A stretch of 9,011 nt of DNA from CAYQTO01 sp964420455 (GCA_964420455.1 CAYQTO010000155.1:1-9011); one strand, 5' to 3'. Positions 1-7,702 are shown, counted from the first letter of the stretch. Notes: generated by a model from the sequence alone, not told the origin. Translations and numbers: made by a program.

Positions 1-3
1 AAG

Positions 4-62
4 GTGCGCCCACAAAACAGCCCAGGGTCAGCGGCGCCAGCCGCGCCACCCTGGGGGAGGGC
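4..62. repeat. 59-bp palindrome-bearing repeat, copy 1
   Basis: This is the first of two nearly identical 59-bp elements; the second is at 305-363, and by eye they differ at two positions (12/313 and 56/357). The core is a nested palindrome. The outer arms CCCAGGGT (21-28) and ACCCTGGG (48-55) are perfectly complementary. An inner stem, GCGGC (31-35) with GCCGC (40-44), has a 4-nt loop. Read on the minus strand, the hairpin is followed by CTGTTTTG, so it can look like an intrinsic terminator. No transposase or coding frame is associated with it. It looks like a REP-like dispersed intergenic element, but its genome-wide copy number cannot be seen here. Confidence 0.75.
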
Positions 63-79
63 CGCCCGCCATCCCCCCC

Positions 80-96
80 GCACCCTGTAAGGGTGC
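80..96. repeat. Small perfect hairpin
   Basis: GCACCCT (80-86) and AGGGTGC (90-96) form a 7-bp perfect stem with a 3-nt loop (gta). It sits between the two 59-bp repeat copies as part of the palindrome mosaic left of the PilT gene. There is no following T-run on either strand, so a terminator role is not supported. Function unknown. Confidence 0.5.
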
Positions 97-122
97 CGGA
101 ACAGATCGATTAGCTTCCTGCA

Positions 123-140
123 GGACCCCTGACGGGGTCC
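123..140. repeat. Small perfect hairpin
   Basis: GGACCCC (123-129) and GGGGTCC (134-140) form a 7-bp perfect stem closed by tgac. It is the second of four short hairpins packed between 80 and 208. No T-run follows. It probably belongs to the same composite intergenic repeat as its neighbours. Confidence 0.5.
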
Positions 141-151
141 GACAACCTTGC

Positions 152-208
152 CGCCCCGGAACCCCGGGTTGAAACCCGGGGCTACGATTCCAACGCCCCT
201 CCGGGGCG
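152..208. repeat. Compound GC-rich palindromic element (REP-like)
   Basis: Two hairpins sit inside a larger inverted repeat. The first pairs CCCCGGGTT (162-170) with AACCCGGGG (173-181); the second pairs CGCCCC (194-199) with GGGGCG (203-208). In addition, CGCCCCGG at 152-159 is the exact reverse complement of CCGGGGCG at 201-208. The whole segment can therefore fold either as two adjacent hairpins or as one long outer stem enclosing the first hairpin. From memory, elements of this style (CCCCGGGTTGAAACCCGGGG followed by a CGCCCC/GGGGCG stem) recur between genes in several GC-rich, poorly cultured bacterial lineages. That is recollection, not a search. No coding signal. Confidence 0.65.
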
Positions 209-304
209 AGTCCTCCAAACATACGATTGAAAGAGCCGCACGACGAAAGGACGTTCGGGTTCGGCCGCGACGCACCCCGGTGCAGGAACAACGGCGCGCT
301 GGAA

Positions 305-363
305 GTGCGCCCGCAAAACAGCCCAGGGTCAGCGGCGCCAGCCGCGCCACCCTGGGCGAGGGC
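305..363. repeat. 59-bp palindrome-bearing repeat, copy 2
   Basis: This is the second copy of the element at 4-62, 301 bp downstream in the same orientation. It has the same nested palindrome: outer arms 322-329 and 349-356, with the inner GCGGC/GCCGC stem. The close identity of both arms and loop suggests recent duplication or homogenisation. It lies 72 bp beyond the PilT stop codon, on the gene's downstream side. Confidence 0.75.
315..356 (-). terminator. Possible intrinsic terminator of the PilT transcript, formed by repeat copy 2
   Basis: On the minus strand, which is the PilT sense strand, the strong nested hairpin 356-322 is followed after three bases by TTTT (318-315). This is the first hairpin plus T-run beyond the PilT stop at 435. 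The T-run is short and then returns to GC, so termination would be imperfect. The alternative is that it is only the repeat's own structure. Copy 1 has the same hairpin-TTTT arrangement. Confidence 0.35.
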
Positions 364-389
364 AATTCCGCCGGTCGCCCCACCACGCA

Positions 390-410
390 GGGACCATCCC
401 CGGCGGTCCC
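390..410. repeat. Hairpin just beyond the PilT stop codon
   Basis: GGGACC (390-395) and GGTCCC (405-410) form a 6-bp perfect stem with a 9-nt loop, 24 bp past the PilT stop. No T-run follows on the minus strand, so it is not a canonical terminator. It could stabilise the 3' end of the PilT mRNA. The rest of 364-434 shows nothing recognisable. Confidence 0.35.
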
Positions 411-434
411 ATTCTCCCGCCCATCCCCAGGGCG

Positions 435-1652
435 TCAGATCTGGTCGAAGGTCTCCGGAAACTTGCACCGTGAGATCGCCTCGTCGAAGGCGATCATTCC
501 TTGTATATACAGGTTCTTGAGCGACTTGTCCATGGAGATCATCCCGGTTTCCGAGCTGGTCTGGATCAGTGTCATCAGCTGCTCGGTCTTGCCGCTGCGC
601 ACAGTTTTCCTGACGGCGGGAGTGGCGACGAGGATCTCGACCGCCACCACCCGCCCCTTGTTGCCCGGGATGGGAATCAGCTGCTGGGCGATGACGGCCT
701 GGAGGGTGTTCGCGAGCTGGATGCGCACCTGCTCCTGGTGGTGGGGGGGGAAGACGTCGATGATGCGGTCGACCGTCTGGACGGCGTCGGGTGTGTGGAG
801 CGTGCTCAGGACCAGGTGCCCCGTCTCCGCCGCCATCAGCGCCGTCTGGATCGTCTCGAGGTCGCGCATCTCGCCCACCACGATCACGTCTGGATCCTGG
901 CGCAGGACGTGACGCAGGGCGGAGGCAAAGCTGTGCGTGTCACTCGTCAGTTCGCGCTGCTTCACCACCGCGCGTTTGTTGCGGTGGATATACTCGATCG
1001 GGTCCTCCACGGTTACGACCATGCAGTTCCGCTCGTTGTTGATCTGGTCCACCATCGCGGCCTGGGTGGTCGTCTTGCCGCTCCCGGTGGGTCCTGTCAC
1101 GATGACCAGCCCCGATTGCTTGCGGATCAGGTCCTCGACGACGCGGGGCATGGTCAGTTCGCGGAGCGTACGGATGTTCTCGTGGACGACGCGAATGGCG
1201 GCCTCGATGGTCCCGCGCTGGCGGTGGATGTTTACGCGAAAGCGGCCCACATCCTTGTACTCGACGCTGAGGTCGAGTTCCCAGTTCTCGTTGAAGCGGT
1301 CGATCTGGGGCGGGGAAAGCATGCTCTTGACGAGTGCCTCGCACTCTTCGCGGGTAAGGGCGCCGGTCTCGAGGGGAAGGAGGCGGCCGTCGACGCGAAG
1401 GATCGGCGGCATGTTGCGCGTCAAATGGAGGTCACTGGCGCCCCGGCGGACGGCTTCCGAGAGGAGCCGTTCGAGGTCTGTCCTGGCGATGCCGGCGCCA
1501 GGAGCAGCGGGCCGCGGCGCCACCGATTGAACCCGGGGGATCGGCGCGTTCGGGTCTGCTTCCGTCGGGGGCACCACCGCGGGGGGCCGCCCGCCGCGCG
1601 GCAACTGGCGCCCCGGCGACGTTCCTCCCCCAAAGGATCCTGGATCGCTCAT
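435..1652 (-). CDS. pilT: Type IV pilus retraction ATPase, PilT family
   Basis: A cytoplasmic hexameric ATPase of the secretion superfamily that powers pilus retraction (twitching, DNA uptake) in its family. The 405-residue product shows Walker A GPTGSGKT (187-194), Asp box VEDPIEY (215-221), Walker B DPDVIVVGEMRD (253-264), His box TGHLVLSTLHT (277-287) and a typical PilT C-terminus ending near ISRCKFPETFDQI. The first 55 or so residues are proline- and glycine-rich and look disordered; they make it longer than classical PilT (about 345 residues). The segment AVRKTVRS (346-353) lies where family members carry AIRNLIRE, a motif linked to retraction, so it is diverged. The frame stays open upstream to 1955, but ATG 1652 has a strong GAGGAGG site and avoids overlapping rpmH. 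It stands alone, with no pilB, pilC or second pilT/pilU in the window. The assignment to PilT rather than the PilU-like branch is likely but not proven. Confidence 0.93.
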   Translation of the reverse strand: MSDPGSFGGGTSPGRQLPRGGRPPAVVPPTEADPNAPIPRVQSVAPRPAAPGAGIARTDLERLLSEAVRRGASDLHLTRNMPPILRVDGRLLPLETGALTREECEALVKSMLSPPQIDRFNENWELDLSVEYKDVGRFRVNIHRQRGTIEAAIRVVHENIRTLRELTMPRVVEDLIRKQSGLVIVTGPTGSGKTTTQAAMVDQINNERNCMVVTVEDPIEYIHRNKRAVVKQRELTSDTHSFASALRHVLRQDPDVIVVGEMRDLETIQTALMAAETGHLVLSTLHTPDAVQTVDRIIDVFPPHHQEQVRIQLANTLQAVIAQQLIPIPGNKGRVVAVEILVATPAVRKTVRSGKTEQLMTLIQTSSETGMISMDKSLKNLYIQGMIAFDEAISRCKFPETFDQI

Positions 1653-1662
1653 CTGGCGCTTG

Positions 1663-1669
1663 CCTCCTC
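1663..1669 (-). promoter_or_regulatory. Ribosome binding site deciding the PilT start
   Basis: The minus strand reads GAGGAGG here, with a 10-nt spacer to ATG 1652-1650. It is the strongest Shine-Dalgarno match in front of any start in this frame. It argues against the longer reading that would run into rpmH on the opposite strand. Confidence 0.65.
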
Positions 1670-1768
1670 GAGCCGTCTCGCTTCCTTGCTGCCGACTTTC
1701 AAGGTCATCCTGCCCCCCATGCCGGGTCAATTGCCTCTCAGGGAAGACAGGGTGCCGCACGAGAGGGC

Positions 1769-1792
1769 TTGACATCCGCCCGCGCCTGTCAA
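1769..1792. promoter_or_regulatory. TTGACA-N12-TGTCAA palindrome in the pilT/rpmH divergent spacer
   Basis: Perfect 6-bp arms TTGACA (1769-1774) and TGTCAA (1787-1792) flank a GC-rich 12-bp centre. Each arm is also a consensus -35 hexamer, one facing rpmH and one facing pilT. The plus-strand -35 would sit 61 bp before the rpmH start, but the -10 region near 1792-1797 is a poor match to TATAAT, and no good -10 is visible on minus. The site may be an rpmH promoter, a regulator's operator, or both. It is the only strong dyad I see in this 183-bp spacer. Confidence 0.4.
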
Positions 1793-1835
1793 AGCTCCCT
1801 GGGTTTCCAAACGCCGTCACGGAAGGCCAAACTAC

Positions 1836-1976
1836 ATGAAGCGCACTTTTCAGCCCAATAACCGCCGCCGGGCGAAGAAACATGGATTTCGCTCCCGCAT
1901 GGCCACCAAGAACGGGCGCAAGGTGTTGGCGCGCCGCCGCAAGAAGGGCCGCCATCGCCTGACCGTTTCCGACTGA
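1836..1976 (+). CDS. rpmH: 50S ribosomal protein L34
   Basis: A component of the large ribosomal subunit. The 46-residue product starts MKRTFQPNNRRRAKKHGFR and continues through SRMATKNGRKVLARRRKKGR, which is the near-invariant L34 signature; length and extreme basicity match the family. GGAAGG at 1821-1826 lies 9 nt before the ATG. It is followed 11 bp later by rnpA, the conserved rpmH-rnpA pairing of bacteria. It is read divergently from pilT. The gene is short and easily missed, but the sequence match leaves little doubt. Confidence 0.97.
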   Translation: MKRTFQPNNRRRAKKHGFRSRMATKNGRKVLARRRKKGRHRLTVSD

Positions 1977-1987
1977 TCCTGAACGCC

Positions 1988-2380
1988 GTGTCGCCGGACC
2001 CTCCCCCGGCGGAGGGGCGCCGGTTTCCCCCCAGCGCCCGCCTCCTCAGCAAATCCGATTTCGACCGCGTGTTCCAGCAGGGCCGCCGACGTGGCGGCCC
2101 TCTGCTCGTTCTGGCGTTTCTGCCCCGCCGCGAAGGCCCTTCCCGCCTCGGCCTCGCTGTCTCCCGAAAGGTCGGCAAGGCCGTCGACCGCAACCGCGTC
2201 CGGCGCCGGCTTCGCGAGATCTTCCGCCTCCATCGCGCTGCATTTGCCCGCCCCTTCGATATCGTGGCCATGGCCCGCCCCGAGGCTGCCGACGCCTCCT
2301 ACCAGGCCCTCGAACAGGAGTTTCTCTCGCTCCTCCGCTGGGCGGAAAACACCCGTTGGGCTGTGATCCCCCCCGAGTAG
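1988..2380 (+). CDS. rnpA: Ribonuclease P protein component
   Basis: The protein subunit that helps the RNase P RNA bind and cleave precursor tRNA 5' leaders. The 130-residue product has the family core: ARLLSKSDFDRVFQQG (17-32), followed by RLGLAVSRKVGKAVDRNRVR (53-72) and RRLREIFR (73-80), containing the RNR motif. The start is GTG 1988, 11 bp after the rpmH stop, with no clear Shine-Dalgarno, so it is probably translated with help from rpmH. The first 15 residues are proline-rich and poorly conserved in this family, so a slightly later start is possible. In most bacteria yidD and yidC follow; here a regulatory operon follows after a 170-bp gap. Confidence 0.95.
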   Translation: MSPDPPPAEGRRFPPSARLLSKSDFDRVFQQGRRRGGPLLVLAFLPRREGPSRLGLAVSRKVGKAVDRNRVRRRLREIFRLHRAAFARPFDIVAMARPEAADASYQALEQEFLSLLRWAENTRWAVIPPE

Positions 2381-2414
2381 CCGCCGGCACGTTTTATCCA
2401 GATCTCGCCACATA

Positions 2415-2442
2415 AAATTGAATTTACTCGACTTATAAATCG
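2415..2442. promoter_or_regulatory. AT-rich island with two small palindromes upstream of the kinase
   Basis: Within an AT-rich stretch that contrasts with the GC-rich surroundings lie AAATTGAATTT (2415-2425, perfect) and CGACTTATAAATCG (2429-2442, six of seven pairs). The second contains TATAAAT, which could also be a sigma-70 -10 box; no matching -35 stands at the right distance. If the sigma-54 candidate at 2488-2503 is real, these dyads fall about 70-100 bp before its start point, a plausible activator-binding position. Both readings are inference. The rest of 2381-2550 shows nothing else, and no convincing terminator for rnpA. Confidence 0.35.
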
Positions 2443-2487
2443 CCCGCGGATCGTTGATGCTCCGGCATGCGGCTTCCCGTTGACGCG

Positions 2488-2503
2488 TGGCGCCGCGATT
2501 GTC
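2488..2503 (+). promoter_or_regulatory. Candidate sigma-54 (-24/-12) promoter
   Basis: TGGCGCCGCGATTGTC matches the TGGCAC-N5-TTGC pattern at TGGC, C and TTG, with the required 12-bp offset between the -24 and -12 guanines (2489 and 2501). The final -12 cytosine is a T. Transcription would begin near 2513, leaving a leader of about 38 nt to ATG 2551. The downstream operon encodes an NtrC-type activator, so self-activation would make sense, but partial matches like this arise by chance in GC-rich DNA. Confidence 0.3.
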
Positions 2504-2550
2504 CTTTCAAGAGCACCCGAAATGGACAAACAGAGCCAATCCCTCCAACG

Positions 2551-4280
2551 ATGTCCCGTTCTCTCCAGCAGGTTCTGACGCGTCTCGAGCGCCTCGAGGT
2601 CCTCTATCGCATCTCGAACCTGATCAATACGACGCTCGAGCCGCAGGAAATTCTCCGCCTCCTGCTCGACGAGGTGGTGCGCATTACCAACGCCACCAGC
2701 GGGTCGATCGCCATGGTCGACCAGAAGCGTGGCGTCCTGAACATCGAGACGGCGATCAACATCCCCCAGCGGGTCTGGAAGACGTGCAAGTTGGAGATGG
2801 GGGTGGGGGTGACCGGTTACTGTGCGTGGTCGGGAAAGCCGGTGCGGGTGACCGACGTGACGCGGGAGCCCCGTTACGTCCGCCTGAAGTCGGAAATCAG
2901 GAGCGAGCTCGCGTTGCCGATGCTTCTCCAAAACCGGGTCATCGGCGTGATCAATGTCGATTCCACGCGGCCCGACGCCTTCAGCGAGGAGGACGAGGAG
3001 CTTGGGATGGCGGTGGCGAACCAGAGCGCCAAGGTCATCGAGACGGCTCGGTTGCACTCGGCGGTGAAGCGATCCGCGGCGGAGATGGAACGTCTCTTCG
3101 CCGTGGGCTCGACACTGATCCAGCCGGGTCCCATCGACGACATCCTGCGGCGGCTCGTGGAGGAGGCGCTGGCGCTGTTGAAGGGGAAGGTCTGTGCCTT
3201 GCACGACGTGGCGGAGGGCCAGTTGCGGATCCGCGCCATCGCCGGTGCCAACCCCCGGTGGGCAGCCAAGGACCCGGTTTCCGTTTCTTCTTCGCTCCTC
3301 GGCCAGGTGGTCCGGCGACGAACGCCGGTCAAGGTGCCCGACGTCCGCCGCAACGGCAAGTTCCGCCATGCGGATCTCGCCGAGCAGGAGGGCCTCGTCT
3401 CCCTGCTCGCCGTCCCCGTCGCCTACCAGGACTCGGTCCTGGCGGTGCTGGCGCTCTACACCGGCGAGCTGCGGCGCTTTCGCGACACGGAGCTCCGGCT
3501 CCTCCAGCTCCTCGGCAACCAGGGCGCGCTTGCCATTGAGAACGCCCGCCGCACGGACCGTCTCACCCAGCTCGAGGAATCGGTCCGCCGTTCCGAGCGG
3601 TTCTCCCTGCTCGGTACCCTCGCCGCGGAGATCGCCCACGAAATCCGCAACCCCATCACCATCATCAACCTTCTGATGCACTCGATCCGCGAGAACGCAG
3701 CCCATACGGACCAAACCCGCGAGGATCTGCGCATTGTTACCGAGAAGCTCGACCGGATTAACCACATCGTCGAACAGACACTGAACATCGCCCGGAGCGG
3801 CGATTCGAACTTCCAGCCGACGGACATCAATGCCCTTCTGGAGGAATTGCTGCTATTCCTCAGCCACAAGCTCGCCAAGGCGGGAATCAAGGTCGTCAAG
3901 GCGCTGGACCAGAAGATCGGCGAGGCGGCCATGGACCCGGGCCAGATCCAGCAGGTGCTCCTGAATCTGATGGTCAACGCGATCGAGGCGATGCCCGGTG
4001 GCGGCACATTGACCGTCCGCACGCGCCGCGGAAGGGACAAGGCCATGGGCGACCACATCCGATGCTCCGTCGGCGACACCGGCGTCGGTATCCCCGACGC
4101 CATCCGGGACAAGCTCTTTGACGCGTTCTATACAACGCGCGACGGGGGCACCGGACTCGGTCTGTTTGTCAGCAACAAGCTCGTCCGTCGCCACAACGGC
4201 ACCATCCGCATCCGCAGCATGCCCGGCATGGGAAGTACCTTCACCCTCACTCTCCCGCTGCACCAGGAAGGAGCGACCCC

Positions 4281-4284
<4 letters not shown>
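2551..4284 (+). CDS. Soluble GAF-GAF sensor histidine kinase
   Basis: Autophosphorylates on histidine in response to a signal sensed by its GAF domains, then hands the phosphate to the regulator encoded next. The 577 residues read: short coiled N-terminus; GAF 1 (about 32-167, core from VTGYCAWSGKPVRVTDV to the region around VINVDS); GAF 2 (about 194-330); HisKA with H-box EIAHEIRNP (phospho-His 363); HATPase with N-box LLNLMVNAIEAMP (Asn 472 and 476), DTGVGIP (509-515) and GTGLGL (533-538). No membrane segment or signal peptide is visible, so the signal is cytoplasmic; the ligand is unknown. The frame is open back to ATG 2467, but codons 2467-2550 lack the GC-rich third positions of the rest and would cover the sigma-54 candidate, so I prefer 2551. 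Neither start has a clear Shine-Dalgarno. It overlaps the regulator gene by 4 bp. Confidence 0.92.
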
Positions 4285-5776
<1,492 letters not shown>

Positions 5777-5780
<4 letters not shown>

Positions 5781-6022
5781 CCGTCACCATCCGATACTTT
5801 TCGCTGCTGAAGCGTGTCACCGGGATCGACACGGAGCAGATGACGGTCGACCGCATGGCAACGGTAGGTGCCGTTGTCGAGGAGGCCATCCGTCGCCATG
5901 ACGGACTTCGCCCCCATGTGGGCTCCCTCCTCCTCGCCCGCAACCGCGCGTGGGCGGCCCCCGATACCCCCGTGGAGGACGGCGACGAGATCGCCCTGAT
6001 GCCGCCGGTCAGCGGAGGGTAA
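5777..6022 (+). CDS. moaD: MoaD/ThiS-like ubiquitin-fold sulfur carrier protein
   Basis: Small sulfur carriers of this family are adenylated and thiocarboxylated at a C-terminal Gly-Gly and deliver sulfur for molybdopterin (MoaD), thiamin (ThiS) or other thio-compounds. The 81-residue product begins with a beta-strand typical of the fold (TVTIRYFSLLK), has the late DGDEIALMPPVSGG segment (68-81) characteristic of MoaD, and ends in the exposed Gly-Gly. Length matches MoaD. The start is GTG 5777, sharing GTGA with the regulator stop, with GGAG at 5767-5770 upstream. The frame stays open further upstream, but that part is the regulator gene in another frame. No moaE, moaA, moeB, thiG or E1-like gene lies nearby, so the pathway is uncertain and the symbol is a best fit only. 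Confidence 0.85.
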
Positions 6023-6029
6023 GCAGGAC

Positions 6030-6056
6030 CGCGAGCGTCGGGCTCGCGCTCTTCCC
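6030..6056. terminator. Hairpin between convergent genes, possible terminator
   Basis: CGCGAGC (6030-6036) and GCTCGCG (6042-6048) form a perfect 7-bp stem with loop gtcgg, 7 bp after the MoaD-like stop. A pyrimidine-rich stretch (ctcttcccctcctt) follows on plus; it is not a clean T-run. Being symmetric, it could help end transcripts from both the kinase operon and the opposite gamma-glutamyltransferase gene. Confidence 0.45.
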
Positions 6057-6072
6057 CTCCTTACGGAAGTCC

Positions 6073-7656
6073 CTATCTTGCCAGCGCGAGGCCGTCCTTG
6101 CGCGAGTCCGACGCCGCGCAGTAACCGGTTGCCAGCCGCTGGATGATCTGGGCCCCGCCGAATGCCCGGAATGTCCGCACCTCGACATCGTGGCCCCGCC
6201 CCCGAAGGTCCTCCACCACCGCGGGCGATGTACCTTCCTCGATCGCCACCGTCCGGCCGCCGATCACCCGCCAGCGCGGAGCATCGCTCGCCGCTTGCGG
6301 ATTCTGGCCGTCGTCCACGATCCGGACGACCATCTGGACATGCCCCTGAGCCTGCATGGGCCCACCCATCACGCCAAAGCTCAACACCGGCGCGCCGTCG
6401 CGCGTGAGAAAGCCGGGGATGATCGTGTGAAAGGGGCGCTTGCGCGGGCCGACGCGGTTCGGGTGGCCGGGTGTCAGAGCAAAGCCGGATCCGCGATTCT
6501 GGAGTGCGATGCCCGTACCCGGAACCACGATTCCCGATCCGAAGGCGTGGAAGTTCGATTGTATATACGATACCATGCGTCCCTCGGCGTCCGCCGTTGC
6601 CAGATAGACGGTGTCGGACTCCGGTTCGCCCGGGGGCGCCTCTCCGGCGGTATCCATCCGGATCAAGGCCGCCCGGGCCGCCAGATAGTCGTCGCGCAGG
6701 AACGCCTCCCAGCCGGGCTCCATCGATTCCGGGTCGGACACGTACCGCCAGGCGTCGGCGAGGGCGAGCTTCATCGCCTCGATAAGCAGGTGCGTGCGGT
6801 CCGCGGAATCGACCGGCCACGCGGCAACATCATGGTGCCCAAGAATCCCGAGGGCGATCAACGCCGCGAGCCCCTGGCCATTGGGGGGAATTTCGTAGAG
6901 CCGATACCCGCGATAGTCGACGCTGATGGGCTCGACCCAGTCGGCCCTGTGGTTGGCCAGGTCCTCGTGGGTGAGCGCGCCACCCCCGGCCACCGAGGCA
7001 CTTGCGATCCGGTCCGCGATCGAACCCGTATAGAAATCTTTACCATCAGTTGCGGCGACGGTCGCGAGCGTCCCGGCGTGGTCCGGTGCGCGAAAGACCT
7101 CGCCGGGCTCCGGCGCCCGACCATCGGGGAGGAACACGCGCCGAAAATCGTCGAACCCGCCGAGGCGGTCCGCCTCCTCCGCCCAGACCTCCGCGGTGAT
7201 CGGCGAGACCAGGTAGCCCTCCCGCGCGTGGCGGATAGCCCTGTCAAAAAGCGTCGCAAACGGCAGTCGCCCGAAGCGCCCGCTCAAGGCCGCCCACGCC
7301 GACACGCAGCCGGGAACCGTCACCGCATCCCAACCGGCGGAGGGCATGGCCTGCCGCCCCGCGAACCGCTCCGGCGTCCACGCCGCCGGCGACCGCCCCG
7401 ACGCGTTCAAGCCGTATAGACGCCCGCCCTCCCACAGGAGCACAAAGGCGTCGCTCCCGATCCCGTTCATCGTCGGCTCGACGACGGTGAGGGTGATCGC
7501 CGCCGCCACCGCGGCGTCCACTGCGTTGCCCCCCTGCTCCAGGGCCGCCCAACCCGCCTCCACAGCCAGCGGCTGGGACGTCGCCACGGCGGCCCGTCCG
7601 TACACGGGCATCCGCCGGGAGGGGTAGGGAAACACCTGCCGGACATCGAGGGCCAT
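6073..7656 (-). CDS. Gamma-glutamyltransferase-family protein, non-secreted type
   Basis: An Ntn-hydrolase of the gamma-glutamyltransferase/glutathione hydrolase family: the chain self-cleaves before a threonine, which then attacks gamma-glutamyl bonds. The 527-residue frame has the early GNAVDAAVA motif (43-51), NASGRSP with the likely carboxylate-binding Arg 88, the predicted cleavage and catalytic Thr 349 in ESDTVYLATADAEGRMVSYIQ, then GSGFAL (389-394) and FGVMGGPMQAQGH (427-439), which matches the substrate-pocket glycine motif. There is no signal peptide, so it is probably cytoplasmic and closer to the YwrD-like branch than to periplasmic Ggt; the true substrate is open. The frame starts at 7692, but ATG 7656 has GGAGG 5 nt upstream and matches family N-termini. 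It is convergent with the MoaD-like gene and divergent from the glycosyltransferase. Confidence 0.92.
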   Translation of the reverse strand: MALDVRQVFPYPSRRMPVYGRAAVATSQPLAVEAGWAALEQGGNAVDAAVAAAITLTVVEPTMNGIGSDAFVLLWEGGRLYGLNASGRSPAAWTPERFAGRQAMPSAGWDAVTVPGCVSAWAALSGRFGRLPFATLFDRAIRHAREGYLVSPITAEVWAEEADRLGGFDDFRRVFLPDGRAPEPGEVFRAPDHAGTLATVAATDGKDFYTGSIADRIASASVAGGGALTHEDLANHRADWVEPISVDYRGYRLYEIPPNGQGLAALIALGILGHHDVAAWPVDSADRTHLLIEAMKLALADAWRYVSDPESMEPGWEAFLRDDYLAARAALIRMDTAGEAPPGEPESDTVYLATADAEGRMVSYIQSNFHAFGSGIVVPGTGIALQNRGSGFALTPGHPNRVGPRKRPFHTIIPGFLTRDGAPVLSFGVMGGPMQAQGHVQMVVRIVDDGQNPQAASDAPRWRVIGGRTVAIEEGTSPAVVEDLRGRGHDVEVRTFRAFGGAQIIQRLATGYCAASDSRKDGLALAR

Positions 7657-7661
7657 TGTTG

Positions 7662-7666
7662 CCTCC
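7662..7666 (-). promoter_or_regulatory. Ribosome binding site deciding the gamma-glutamyltransferase start
   Basis: The minus strand reads GGAGG, with a 5-nt spacer (CAACA) to ATG 7656-7654. This favours the shorter start over ATG 7692, which has no comparable site. Confidence 0.6.
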
Positions 7667-7677
7667 ACAGGCTTGAA

Positions 7678-7691
7678 TGCGTGATCATGCA
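7678..7691. promoter_or_regulatory. Operator-like palindrome between divergent genes
   Basis: TGCGTGATCATGCA is a 14-bp dyad centred on TGATCA, with six of seven pairs complementary and the seventh a G/T mismatch. It lies in the short divergent space between the gamma-glutamyltransferase gene and the glycosyltransferase, where a regulator could control both. No clear -35/-10 pair is visible. It could be chance. Confidence 0.25.
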
Positions 7692-7693
7692 CT

Positions 7694-7702
7694 GGGGGGA
7701 GG
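7694..7702 (+). promoter_or_regulatory. Ribosome binding site supporting the glycosyltransferase start
   Basis: GGGGGGAGG stands 10 nt before ATG 7713. The core GGGAGG-T-CCTCCC (7697-7709) is also a perfect inverted repeat, so an mRNA hairpin could hide the site; whether this matters is unknown. Confidence 0.45.

Noticed and set aside
4..363. CRISPR array
   Set aside because: Only two copies of a 59-bp unit, separated by 242 bp that itself contains palindromes; no regular short spacers and no cas genes.
501..1772. Plus-strand frame antisense to PilT (423 codons)
   Set aside because: PilT on minus has all catalytic motifs; the antisense frame does not resemble any protein I know.
2381..2400. 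Intrinsic terminator after rnpA (GC-rich stretch followed by GTTTTATCC)
   Set aside because: No stem of useful length can be formed before the four Ts.
2299..3765. Minus-strand frame antisense to the histidine kinase (488 codons)
   Set aside because: The kinase GAF domains on plus are clear; the antisense product has no recognisable motif.
4122..4139. CGCGTT-ctatac-AACGCG hairpin inside the kinase gene
   Set aside because: It lies within the conserved FDAFYTTRDG coding segment and is most easily explained by the protein sequence plus codon choice.
5950..7419. Plus-strand frame antisense to the gamma-glutamyltransferase gene (489 codons)
   Set aside because: It begins inside the MoaD-like gene and opposes a well-supported enzyme; the Arg/Pro-rich composition is typical of shadow frames.
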